Assembly: GCA_037447655.1 (NCBI GenBank) | Contig: JBBHKE010003166.1 | Location: 9,635-73,634 of the forward strand | Length of the DNA: 64,000 nucleotides | Origin: Zygnema cylindricum | Lineage: Eukaryota; Streptophyta; Zygnematophyceae; Zygnematales; Zygnemataceae | Reading direction: 5' to 3' | Part shown: positions 47,601 through 58,626 of the stretch, in pieces | How the letters are laid out: the number at the start of each line of letters is the position of its first letter | Position numbering within the stretch: position 1 is the stretch's first letter | Program-made: the position numbers and the translations under genes | Notes under the pieces: generated by a model | Told to the model about the DNA's origin: nothing | Databases searched by the model: none | What the model saw: only the letters and a program-made list of their open reading frames with translations

Positions 47601-48723
47601 TCAAATTGCTCCAAGCACACTTTTATCTCCGAGGGATCTCCTTCTCCTCCAAACTCTCGTCAAGAAGTAGCTCCCCATACTCCTCCGAGGACTCGTCCTT
47701 GGTTTCTTCTGTCACCTTTGTGACCAAAAGTGCCTTTTTCTTTCCTCCGAAAGGACATCCTCCATGGTTCTCTTGTAGCCTCAACTCCGATAGCTTAACA
47801 CAATTCGGGATAAAGTGTCCGACTTTTTGCAAAAATGACATAAGCCATTTGGAGGCCTCGGTCCTCCATGCTGAACTCTCTCTCCTTTGTATGGTTTTTT
47901 TCGGGTCCGTTTTCCACCTTTCCCCTCCGGCAGCTAAAGCTTGAATGCTCTTTCCTCCTCTCCTGATTTCAATCGTGTTCTCTTGCACAATTATCATGCG
48001 GACCACTGTATTCCACTTCTATAAACTATTAGTCATTTCCTGTACTCTGTACACTATATTCTCATACTCGTTGGGTAACTTCATGATAAGAGTGTTAACG
48101 TTCATCTTCATTGTACCTATTCATCTGATACTCTCGATCTCCATATATAAACAGGAAAGATCATTACAGTAGTCTAACATCTTTCCCCCTTTGTAAGTGT
48201 AATTTCCCAACTTTTGCTCTGCGAACTGGAGCTCCTGAATTGTACCAGCTCTATAGATCTCTATCAATCTCACCCACAACTCCTTGGCCTTGTAAATGTG
48301 AAGGTGAGGAGTTGCTAAAGCTTGTGTGAGGTGTCTCAGAATGAAGTTCTTGGCAGCCATGTTGGTGTCTTCCCACATTTGAGTATCGGTCTCCACGGTC
48401 TTCACAATTGCTGCTCCGGGTGTCGTGGGAATATGAGCAATAGGAGTAAGAGGTGTTTCGTTTTCTTTCCCTTTTTTGGACACACTATTGTTCCCATCAT
48501 CTGCCTCCTCTGCTGCAACAGATGTTGCTACATAAAACCTTATTCCACCAATTCCCGGTGGTGTTCATTGAGGTGGACGTTTCACTTGTCCACTAACAAT
48601 ACCCTTGTATCGTTTTTCACACAAAGCTCCTGTCATCATGGCTTCCCAATAGATAAACCCTGATTCATTGAAGATGGGCACCCTAGAGGGTGGGCCCATA
48701 ACCTGCAATTCTGTGTCCTCGAT
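47601..48723 (-). pseudogene. gag: A4 gag
   Basis: The U5 start codon, ATG in A5, is ATC here (48721-48723). The next in-frame ATG is the one inside the primer site (48697-48699), giving MGPPSRVPIFNESGFIYWEAMM. The capsid includes MAAKNFILRHLTQALATP and YKGGKMLDYCNDLSCLYMEIESI. The zinc knuckle has lost its first cysteines (FLQKVGHFIPNC). Gag runs into pol without a stop at the knuckle-linker (KKALLVTKVTEE). Several stops. Confidence 0.85.
48690..48703 (-). other. A4 primer-binding site (half-tRNA-iMet type)
   Basis: Minus-strand GGTTATGGGCCCAC, perfect, directly after the LTR end. It matches the tRNA-iMet anticodon arm. Confidence 0.9.
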
Positions 48724-49737
48724 TGGACTACAGAATACAAGAAGCTTCTAGATAGTTATTAGCTAACCCACTTTCAATGGCAACCACTGCTACCCAAGCA
48801 GACAAGCAGACAATCTAACTGCACCTTTGTGCAGCTTGGACTTCCTTGAGTGCGTAGGAAAAAGAATCTTTGAAAACGCCCAACCAGGCGATAAGTTATG
48901 AGGTAGTAAAAATGCCAATTTGTAAAAACTCTAAAAGAGAGAGGTGACTACCTACCAAAATTTTATAAGTCCTGATTCCCTCAAATCACTCCTATCTACA
49001 AAATTACGAACTTATCAGAATACTGTAAAGTACTTAAAAGTAATGTTGCCGGTGTACCTTTTGAACGACCTATGTAGGACAAGGCTATTAAGCGGACTCG
49101 TGTCCACTTTTCACTTGTCCGTACGTTCTTCGGAATTCCCGCGACCGAATGTTATCTCTCCACGTGGCGCTAGGTCATGCCATGTCACTAAACGCCAAAG
49201 TGACCATTCGAGGATTTTGGCGATGATGTGCGCCGTTGGATATGAACCAAAACGCAATCTCAACCGTAATAAATACTTGTGTGATATTGGTTTCGCTGTC
49301 GAAACAAAATGCGTGGTATCCGTTTCAAAATAGTATTGTACTTCGTACTCTTAGAAAACTGTATCAATGCATGTCGTATACAGTTGCAGTTAAATGAATT
49401 CGTTCACTCCTAAATAAATATATATCTATCATACCCTATAGCACTTAGCATTGGTCCTAGTCTAACTGGATAAAGTTGACAGCTTCTTGCTGACCTGACA
49501 GACGACATGTACCAGGATCAATTCCTGGGTCCGTCAGGTCTCATTTTGGTAAACTAAAATAACTGCCTATTAAACTAAGGCAGCCATGGTTCAACAACCC
49601 TCTCTATCCTTCAGTGACTACAACAAGTATGGGGGCTAGAGAGAGGAGGTGGAGGCAAGCTGTCCGTACTTTTCTTTTCCTTTTAAACCAACATATTTAT
49701 ACCTAGAAAATACTTTAGAAATCTATTAATTTCAACA
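48704..49737 (-). repeat. A4 5' LTR
   Basis: 1034 bp, starting TGTTGAAATTAATAG at 49737. It has G-box 49161-49166 and palindrome arms GACCTGACAGAC (49492-49503) and GTCCGTCAGGTC (49529-49540) around CCAGGATCAATTCCTGG. GTAC cores are partly mutated. The LTR pair has diverged clearly, so A4 is not recent. Confidence 0.9.
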
Positions 49738-49742
49738 CAAAC

Positions 49743-50264
49743 CACCAGAGCAAAAGTCTCCTCATAATTTATCCCCTCTTTTTGGGTGAACCCCTTTGCT
49801 ACCAACCAAGCCTTATATCTCTCAATGGTATTATTAGGGTTTAGTTTTAATTTAAATACCCATTTGCACCCAATAGGTTTTCTGCCTGGAAGACAGTCCA
49901 CCAATTCCCAAGTATTAGCTTCCATGATCGAAGCCATCTCATCATTTATGGCTCTGACCCATCGATCTTTCTCCGGACTGTCCATTGCCACCGAGTATGA
50001 CTGAGGCTCATCTGGGTGAGATAGCTTCGTTGCCTTGAGAGAAACTTGTTTTTCTTGTAGTATTTTGCTGCTCATCCATCCTCCCAAAAAGTCCAAGGCT
50101 GGAATGGAGGGAAGTCTCGGGTTCCCCCTTACTATCTCATCGGCTCCCCTATCCATGGAAGCTAGTTCTGCCCCCTCTTCTTCTCTCTCTTTAGAGTTTG
50201 TAGAAGTGTGAGGAGATTCTGATACATCTCCCCCATCTTGGACCTCCCTTGAATCTAGAATCAC
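49743..50264 (-). pseudogene. A3 RT N-terminal half and linker
   Basis: RLPSIPALDFLGGWMSSKILQ, then SPEKDRWVRAINDEMASIMEANTWELVD, GCKWVFKLKLNPNNTIERYKA and KEGINYEETFALVV. The frame joins 38767 once A4 is removed. The upstream integrase is missing; sequence becomes unrelated near 50.33 kb, where C1 starts on the other strand. Confidence 0.88.
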
Positions 50265-50352
50265 GTTTTTACTGTTGTTTTGAAAGCTTTAGTCCTCACT
50301 AAGCCTCCTATATCAAGTTTTTTTTTAAACCTGATGGACTTGGAGCATTACC

Positions 50353-51477
50353 ATGGGGATAATCCGTGTGAGGGAAAACACTTTGGAGCTTCGTAGGGGA
50401 AGTGACAGGGTTACAACATTCACAGGTGGTGGTGACTGGCGGAAGCGTGATGTGAGAAACGACGGTGACGAGCGGAAACGTGATGAGAGGAAGAAAGATA
50501 AAGGTAAACCTTATCGAAACTTTGGTGGAAAGAGAGGGAGAAGAAAAGAAAAGGGAGCTTTGGAAAAAAAGGTTTGCTTCTTTTGTAGAGAACTGGGTCA
50601 CCATATAGAGGAGTGTCCTCGATTGGAAGAACTTAGAAGTTGGGGTGTAAACCAGGAGGAAGAAGGGGAAGAGGAGAAAGAGGATGAAGAAATCTTGGAG
50701 CTATTTCACATTGGTAGAATGGAGAAGAGAGAAAAGTACACAGAGATTTCACGAAGGCAACAGTGTGCTTTTGGAGGTATAAGGGAAGTAAAGAGAGAGG
50801 AGGTACTTGAGGATGTCGAGGAGTGTAGATTGTATGACTTAGAAATGAGAAAGTCGGACTTAGGATCCATAAGAGAAAACGGGAATGATAAAATTAATGA
50901 GGTTAATTTTATAGATAATTTGGAAATAGATAACTGGTCGAAAAGGGAGACTTCAACGGATTCCGAGGAATAGGGAGAAGTGAAACTAGAAGGAGTGTTA
51001 AAAGATAGGGGAGAAGAGGAATATTTAATAAAAGGTTTAGGGGTGGAGAAATATTTCTTGGGAATAAATTTAGAAAGTGAGAGTGGAAAGAAATCCATGG
51101 GAGAGAGTGAAAAAAGTTCATTTTTTGGGGGTAATGGGTTTGACATCACTAAAGGAAGTGATGGTATTTATGAAGGTGTGCTTGTAAAAGGGTTAGCATC
51201 TGGGTGTATGTTGCAGATTGGAGATGGGGCTAGCAGTTTGGATTGCGAGTGGGAAATCAGTTTGTGTGTGGATGGAAAAGAGATGAAGTGGATAATATCT
51301 TTGCTCGGATTTATGAAAATTGGCATGCAAAATAACATGAGTGATCAACAAGATGCAATAATTATTTCGACTCATATACTACACTTCTTTAAAAACAAGG
51401 TTATTTACTTAAAGCTTTATAAGAAGAAAAGAGAGAAGAAAAGGAGAAGAAGGAAAATATTTTTGGTAGAAAAGTAG
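50353..51477 (+). pseudogene. C1 gag-RNase H fusion frame with one stop
   Basis: One frame of about 375 codons broken only by TAG at 50971-50973. Order: RENTLELRRGSDR, a Lys/Arg/Asp linker, zinc knuckle CFFCRELGHHIEEC (50575-50616), an acidic region, then EKYFLGINLESESGKK (compare KYILGIQxERDxxKR of RT), FDITKGSDGIYEGVLV and SGCMLQIGDGASS (compare ITTWSDASYGDxLx and SGYxLxxGDGACC of RNase H), MKWIISLL (MWVKSLL), and tail KKKREKKRRRRK. Catalytic residues of RNase H look lost (WSD is GSD). Such long openness after so much deletion suggests it was translated in this form. The protein would bind nucleic acid rather than catalyse. Confidence 0.7.
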
Positions 51478-51495
51478 ACTAGAAAATAAGGGGAG

Positions 51496-52633
51496 AGTTG
51501 AAAGTTATGTATTTTCTAGGTCTGAATAGGAAAAATAAAAGGAAGAAATAAAGCAAAGGCAGTCTGCTTCTCGCTCCACTTTCCTGTCCCCATCCTTGTT
51601 GTAGTCACTGAAGACTGGAGAGAGAGCTAGAACCATGGCTGCCTATGCTGTCTAAGGTGACACAAAATAGGCTACTACTTAGTCTGTACCAAAAGAATGC
51701 CGTCTTCGGGATTTCATTCTGGTACCTAACTTCTGTTACATTAACCAGTAGAGGACAGCTTTATTCTGTAGACTAGGATCAATGCTAGGACATATAGGGT
51801 ACGATAGGTATTTGAATAAATTCACAGCAAATATTCCATTTAGCTTCTAGGACGGAATCTTTGGCATAGAACCCGCTGTACCTTTTATGCCGCACAAAAC
51901 AAATGTTATGGACATTTGTTTGATTGTCCAGATAAAAAGGCGATGTGAAATCGACGGTCGTGGTGTTATTCGGGATTCCGGAAAAGCCACCTTGGCGTTT
52001 TTCGGGCGCCGCCACTCCGGATGACACGTGGCGACATCGTACCTGGTTGCGGAATTTCCGGAGTGCAAGACAACAAGCTCGGATGTGACAGATGTCACCT
52101 GTATGGCCTGTCGTACAGCTGCCGTACAGAAAGTAGCCTGTACTTTTCTATCCGATACAGTCTTGTGATTGGCGCCGTACTTCAGTAGAAGAGGTTTTAG
52201 AGAGGGAATAGGACTTAGAATATTTTGGGTAGGTAGCCGCCTCTCTCAGATAGCATCTTGTATAAAAGGCAAACTTTGGCCGGCCACATCCAATTCAGTT
52301 GACCATTTTTAGTGATTCTTTTTTCTACGGACTCAAAGGAGTCCACGCTACACAGGACTGTAGTTGGTGAGAGTCTTTTGCCTTCTTGGGTAACTGCATT
52401 TGGAAGGGAAAGTGAAAATGGGTGAATGTATCCAAATTTCATATTCTAACTTTGCATTTTGTGGTGGACCTTAGCACACAGAAAGTCTTATTTCACGAGG
52501 TGAAACTGTTATGGGGTTCTGATTTTCAAGGGGTCAATCATTTTGGTTTATATTAAATTTGGAGTCAGCACTATCTAGGTTAGATTCTTTTGATATGCGA
52601 ATTCTGTGTGGCAATGGAGCCCATAGAATTTCA
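51496..52633 (+). repeat. C1 3' LTR
   Basis: 1138 bp; the expected TG start reads AG (AGTTGAAAGTTATG). It ends ATGGAGCCCATAGAATTTCA. G-box 52025-52030, TATAAAAG at 52261-52268, hairpin GGACTC-AAAG-GAGTCC (52329-52344). The tRNA-like core near 51708 has diverged. Confidence 0.85.
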
Positions 52634-54887
52634 GCTCTCTATGGAGACAGGGTGTATAATTGGTTGATCTACCAAAAAGGTATTTGACGGACCCAGGATT
52701 TGATCATGGTACCTGCCGTCCGTCAAGCAACCTGTAGCCGTTAGCCTTATTTAATTAGTCTAGGACTAGTGCTAAGACATATTGGGTTTGGTAATTATAT
52801 AAATAGTATCGTAAAGGGTTTTCCATTTTACTAGATTACGATTTATAGGGCATAGAGATAGATGTACTTTAAAGTACGGACGAAATAAATAGTACGAACA
52901 TTTGTGTTGAAATTTATGTATTTTTTAGGTCTATATTGGAAAAATAAATTGAGTAAGTCACCAAAGGCAACCTGCTTCTCCCTCAACTCTCTCCGGTCCC
53001 CATACTTGTTGCAGTCACTGAAGACTAGTGAGAGAGCTAGAGCCATGGCTGTCTAAAGAGGATAGGCTAATTCGTAGTTTGTACCAAAATGATTGTGCCG
53101 GTTCCAGGATTTGATCCTGGTACCAAATCCTATAACAGACGTTAGTTTTAGCCTATAGCCTAGAGTAAACGATGACATATGTAGGGTACAATAGGTATTT
53201 ATAAATGTACAAGAAGAGAATTCTAACTAACTAATAAATAACCAAAAATTACCCTACACCAGATTTGAACCATGGTTTATGGTAATATTAGTAGAGGTAT
53301 GCTTTATCCCGTAGGGCGTAGAAAAAACGATACACGTTACGGGTTTCAAAGATGTATAAACGTTAAAGCAACAGCTAATTAACGCCAGACTAACGAAAAG
53401 GAGCAATTCATGCATGTACTCGAATGTGATCACAGGTGTCACCTTGAAGACCATGTCGTACAATGGCCGTACAATAAGTACATCTCCTATTGTACCTTCT
53501 TATACTATATAGTGTTCCTATTGGACTAGGGTTTAGTAGTAGGTAGTCGTGAGTAGGCATACCAAGACTTAGTGATATTTAGGTACCTCGCTCTAAGAGA
53601 GCTTGTAACTATACAGGTCATCTATGACCAACCATAACTTAATGCTCGGGTGAGCAAATTCAGTGATTCCTTTTGCTGCAGACTCAGGGGAGTCTAGGCT
53701 ACACAAGGGTGTAGTCGGTCAGATGTTTTTGCGTGCCAGGGTGGCACTTATTCAGTGGGAAAGTCAAAGTGGGGAATATTGTCTAAAACACATATTCAAG
53801 CTTTGCATTATGTGGTGGAACTGAGCACACAGAAGGTCTTATCTTCACAGGGGTGAAGTTGTATTGGGGTTTTGATTGTCAAGGGATCATTCATTTGGGT
53901 TTATATCAACTTGGAGTCGGCATAATCTAGATTAGTTTCTTTTGGATCTGCGAATTCTGTGGGCAATGGAACCCATAGAATTTCAGTTTTTTTTTACGGT
54001 CCGTATTTAATGCTGAAATAGATCGGACGGCCGTGGTTAGCGCCGGCTTTGAGAAAGGACAATTTGGCGGTTTGCGGACGCCGCCACTCTGGATGACATG
54101 TGGCAACATCATACGGTTTGACGGAATCTTCGGAACGGAACATAACAAATCCAAAAGTGACAAATGTCGCAATATGGCATTGTCGAAACAAAGTCCGTAT
54201 AGAAAGTACTCCGGCACCTGATTTTTTTTGTACGGTACTGTTTTTCAGACGTGGCATGACCTGGACCCGTGGAGAGATAATATTTGGTAGCACGAATTCT
54301 AGGAATGAAAAGAACGAGTCGGATAAGACACGTGTTGGTTTTTTGGCCATGTCGTACGATGGTCGCACAAAAGGTACACTCGCACCTCTACCTTTATGTA
54401 CTTTACATTCTTGTCATTGGTTCGTACCTTAGTACTAAGGGGCTTAGAGAGGGGTTTTAGGACTTAAAATATTTTCGGTAGGTAGCAGCTCCCTCTCTTA
54501 GAGAGCACCTTGTTTAAAAGGCAAACTTTGGCCAGCCATAACTATTAATTTACTTGGCCATGTTCAGTGAATCTTTTTGTTGCAGACTCAAAGGAGTCTA
54601 AGCTATACAATGGAGTAGTCGGTCAGAGTTTTTGCTTGCGTGGGTGGCTGCATTTCTAAGGGAAAGTCAAAGTGGGTGAACGTATCCAAATCACATATTC
54701 AAACTTTGCATTCTTTGGTGGAATTGAGCACATAGAAAGTCTTGCTTCACAGGGGTGAAGCTTTCATAGGGTTTTGGTTATCAAGGGATCAAGTATTTGG
54801 GTTTACATAAACTTGGAGTTGGCACTATCTAGATTAGCTTCTTTTGATCTGCGAATTCTGTGTGGCAATGAAGCCCATAGAATTTCT
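52634..54887 (+). repeat. S3: A-type LTR split by S2
   Basis: Left part 52634-52904 and right part 53986-54887. The left part has the best tRNA-like palindrome (52684-52726). The right part resumes at ACGGTCCGTATTTAATG and GACGGCCG, has hairpin AGACTC-AAAG-GAGTCT (54584-54599) and ends ATGAAGCCCATAGAATTTCT, a decayed start. Its own 5' end was lost where C1 inserted. Confidence 0.75.
52905..53985 (+). repeat. S2: solo A-type LTR inside S3
   Basis: 1081 bp, TGTTGAAATTTATG to AACCCATAGAATTTCA. It has a conserved block near 53000-53050, CCAGGATTTGATCCTGG (53105-53121) as a perfect palindromic core, and hairpin AGACTC-AGGG-GAGTCT (53680-53695). No exact TSD: ATTTG before and GTTTT after. Confidence 0.75.
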
Positions 54888-56143
54888 GTTACCTGTGTAC
54901 AAAAAGAGGAGTGCACCAAACCGGCCATATCCTTTCTTGTCATGAACTGAGTGCAACACACTTTATTGCGCGTTTAACGGAGACCAAACCACGAAGTTAT
55001 TGCATCTAAAACTGTGCCATGGTGCAACATGAAACCCTGTTCCACCAAACCCTAGTGGATGGTACATTGTGGAACGCCACGTCACTTTTCGGACTCTCAT
55101 TTTGATAATTTTGTTTTATGTCAATAGGAATCTTGTGCAGGTCCTATAACATTTCATTTCATTAATTACAGGAGGTAGAAGTTGGGCTCGTGCTTGTCCT
55201 TTTCAGTACTTTGTAATTCAATAGTGGAACCAACTTTGACTTTAGGCTGCGGATCTAGCCGCAATTTGGAGTAGAACTTTTTGCCCCAAGTATATTACGG
55301 ATGATTTGGTCTGATCTCAGTTCATTAGCACCTGCTCTCCAGTGATTGGCTAATTTTGCTATCTTTAAGCTATGGTCCTCAGACCGGACAAACTATAATG
55401 TTTAAGGCACTTGGGGCCGAAAGAGATAGGTTGCATTTTGAATACTGTCTCCTGATAAAAACCATAGAAAATTCCAAAAAATCTTCTTTTGGAGAACTTT
55501 TGTTTGTCATGTGATTGTGACCCTACTGCCATCTCGGTTTGCATTTGTCCTTTGTGGAAATTGTATTCCGGCTTGGTAGTTGGTAGTATCTTTCGTTTTT
55601 GGGCGATTTGGGACTTGTAGTTGTCTGATATCGAGAGGGGTATTGTCGGATCAGGGTTGCGGAAATTGAGGAGTTAAGTAAGACATTACCTGTTTTCGGT
55701 GTCTTCGAGAGAGATTTCGTCTCCTTTTGTTGTCAACTTTGCTTTTGGGGGTATGTTAAGCTCGCTTGCTATTATTTTGAATCCTATCTTTATCTCTATA
55801 TTTCTAGGTCAAGGAGATATTGTTAATCTTGAAAAAGCTTATTATTTTTTTATTTTTTTGTTATTTTGTGTGGAAGTGCCTTTGTTCTCTCTTTGGTAGT
55901 CTTTTTTGGGCTTCGGTTGTGTTTCAGCTGGGGTTGACTACTAGAATCTTTTCGACCAGAACAGTGGGTTTTGAGGGAATCTTTCTTAGACTTCCAGCGG
56001 AGCACCTTAGTACTGAAAAGCCATCTGTCTCCTTCGGATTAGAGGGGACACGAGCTTCCAATTTTTGGACCCTCGGTTCTTAAGAGGAGTTAGGGTCCTC
56101 GTTACCAATAGTTCTGACAATTCTGTCCGTTAGCCATCACTCG
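54888..56143. other. Boundary region between LTR nest and U1
   Basis: No recognisable domain. Short frames at 55699-56083 are hydrophobic (Phe/Leu-rich) but do not look like a gene. It may include the leader of U1. TTGTGCAG near 55133 resembles a splice acceptor, without other support. Confidence 0.4.
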
Positions 56144-57708
56144 ATGGGAGGGGGAAAAGCTCAGTAAAAAGGGGCTCCAAAAAACGGATCTGAGGAGCAA
56201 GGTAGTCAGGATACTTTTGCACAAGAGGTGAAGTCATTGGTGCCCAAGGAGGTAGTCCCCTTTGCCTCAAATTTAAACATATAGCAGTTTCTTAAGGGAA
56301 TGATGCCTAAGGTTGTTATAACCGAGACTCCTCCAAAACAGCCAGCGAGACAACCCTCTCCTCCACCTCCTCCTGTCTTTCTCCCAAGAACTTCCCTACA
56401 TTGTCTAAGGCTGCAAGGGCTCGGGCCGCGGAGAAGATTCAGAGACAACCTTTATCTCCTAAATCACGTAGGAAGGGTTTGGCCCATAAGGAAGCGGTCC
56501 CTGGTCACCCTCCCGAGGTTGGGCGCTATATAAGATCTAAGGCTCCGATAGCTGAGATGTACATGGATCTTGAGATTTTGGCAAATCTTAACAGCCCAGG
56601 TCGCAAGGAAATCTTAGCCCTTCACAATCTCCTTAAGTTGAAAGTTAAGAAGGAGTTGGTGCAGCGGGTAGCTCGAACGGACCGAGCCAAGATCGTACGC
56701 CCAGTGGGAGGTGTAGTGGAAATACAGAGCAGTTCGTCCGAAAGCGGCTTTTCCACCTCCGTCCGGGAGCAACCGAGAATGCCATCAACTTCACACTAGC
56801 AGCCCACCAAATCTCAGGACACTGCAACTAGCAGGGCGACCTCTCGGGTTTTGGCCGGGGAAGGAACCAACAAGCGGGGGTTACCAAAGCCCAAGAGAGT
56901 GCACCGGTTTGACCATCGAGACCGCAAGGGGATGTTTGCTCCCCGACCTAAAGAGGAGCCGTTTTTCCCTTCGGCCTCAGTCTCTCCGAGCTTCATGTCC
57001 CCATCAGCATCCGTTGTTCAACCTTTCGCAGGGTTGTGGCTTTCGAGACCCATAGACCCCGAGGTACTTGTTTTGGTGATTGCGGATCTCTCGGGTGTGG
57101 TGAGCAGCACACACAAACTAGTTGATATCCTACGGGTGAAGAGTCAGGCTACGGCGGGGGCTAGACCCGTCAACATAGACTGGGAGGCTCTTGAAAATGA
57201 AAGGAAACAGACACTAGAACATGAGCTACTTCTCATTTGGGAGGTTAGTCAAAGATCAAGAGGGATCCTTAGTGGATAGGTAGCTCTTCCTCATAGGACA
57301 AGTCCCTCTTTTGGAGGGTAGCCTCATGGTCAGGCATCCCCTCCTGCGACGCAAGCTCCTAGGTTTTCACCGGGACCTAGACCGCAATCTCCTCTTCAGC
57401 AAGAAGGGGAGGAAATAACATGGCCTAACGAAGAGGGGTTGGGTGCAGATCTACCAGGTAACATTGCAGCCGTTACCACTGAGCGTCCTACCTTTGTCTC
57501 AGTGGCGCCATCTTACACTGTGGAGGCCGTGGTGAACCTACAACCCGACCGGAGACTACACATCTACCTCGGACTGTCCACTCCTTCACTATCACCATCT
57601 CACGCCTCCTCTCTTTCGCCATCCCTTTCTTCGTTGCAGCAGAAACGTTTATTGGGTCACCAGACCTGCCTATCTTACCCTACAAACACGACGTTCTTGC
57701 CAATTCAC
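56144..57708 (+). pseudogene. U1 gag-like protein, N-terminal part, unclassified
   Basis: Starts near MGGGKAQ, then frame +2 with two stops and a switch at about 56390 to the frame that stays open for most of 56401-57708. Features: PKQPARQPSPPPPPVFLP, a Lys/Arg-rich helix KAARARAAEKIQRQ, LHNLLKLKVKKELVQRV, a Ser/Pro-rich linker, LAGLWLSRPIDPEVLV-like helices and a long Pro/Ser tail. G1 inserted after VLANS. I cannot assign a family; neither copia motifs nor RT are seen. A Ty3-like or LINE ORF1 gag are both possible. Confidence 0.5.
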
Positions 57709-58626
57709 TGTTGTTTTTGAAATGTTAGTTTCATACTTACGCCACATTTTGTGCGCACGCGACGGTTCGTGCGTAGATTATTACCGGAAATATTGTGGTG
57801 GTACAAATGGAGGTTCGAATGGATTTGTGGATTGGGGGAGTAATTGTACAATTGAAGTTAAAGGATTGAATTTTGATAATGTGGTATCAAGTGGACCGCA
57901 CGTATGTGATGTCGGTTCATGACGTGGTTTCGTCCTCAAGTGACTAATCAAGTTGATACTCAGTACGCGGATTTTACGGAAGCGTCGATGTAAATATTTG
58001 GTTGAACATTGATGTGTCTTTTTGTGAATTAATTATTAGTGTAGATTTACTCACTTTGACATACCTTGAAGTATTCAGGTATACCGACATTAATAGAGGT
58101 AGCTGGTAGATAGCGTACCGCTGATATGCCTCCGTACATTCAGCAGTAAGCTCTTGTATATATTTGTAGGACTTCGTCATTTTAGGACATAGGAACTTTT
58201 TGGACCAAAAACTGTTTATGGTTATTTTTGGTAATTTTATCTGAGGATTACTCTCAGATCTGATAGCGGAATTATCTGAAATTCTGCATGTTTGTTCCTA
58301 TTTATATTTTTAATATTGTCACAGATTTTCAGGTCTATTGTGTGCCTGGTCTGTGTTTTACTTCATTGTGAAGTTAGCCTGTCTGATCAAAGTTCTGGCA
58401 GACTGTTTTTCTGCAACTTTGACTAGATGATGTGATCAATCTATTTATTATTTTTGTCTGAAACTTTGTGAGGTCATTTTATATCCTAGATTATATCTGT
58501 AAATGTAGTTTCAGCTTGTTTTGTTAATTCTGTTGAATTCTGTGTGTATCCAAAGTACGCTGTTTTTAGGGTAGTCTGTGGTGCTTCCTAGGGTGAATCC
58601 ATGGCTAGAAATGGCTATGGACAACA
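57709..58626 (+). repeat. G1 5' LTR
   Basis: 918 bp, TGTTGTTTTTGAAATG to TATGGACAACA. The gag start codon lies at 58601-58603, 24 bases before its end. The promoter is not obvious; no A-type G-box was found, so regulation differs from that family. Confidence 0.93.

Larger units (their letters stand above)
38768..49737 (-). mobile_element. A4: complete copia element inserted in A3, TSD CAAAC
   Basis: LTRs are 48704-49737 (5') and 38768-39798 (3'). Flanks are CAAAC at 38763-38767 and 49738-49742. Removing A4 plus one TSD copy rejoins A3 RT in frame (ETFALVVWFPSVR). Internal order on the minus strand is gag, protease, integrase, RT and RNase H. RNase H is interrupted by G2 (39933-44868), which also removed about 100 codons. 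The catalytic YVDD is now YVYD. Confidence 0.92.
50341..52633 (+). mobile_element. C1: internally deleted copia with gag/RNase H chimera
   Basis: C1 is 5' truncated: no 5' LTR or primer site. It starts in gag about where A1 reads RENTIEIRRGG, continues through a zinc knuckle and, with protease, integrase and the RT core absent, into remnants of the RT tail and RNase H. Then come purine tract AGAAAATAAGGGGAG and a 3' LTR (51496-52633). The bases after the LTR are GCTCT. Confidence 0.78.

Noticed and set aside
52900-53990. TSD around S2
   Set aside because: ATTTG and GTTTT do not match, so insertion boundaries are supported by LTR termini only.
57722-57922. Small cysteine-containing frame at the start of G1 LTRs (also 60211-60410)
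   Set aside because: Identical because the LTRs are identical; no homologous frame in the G2 LTR, and it has no recognisable domain.
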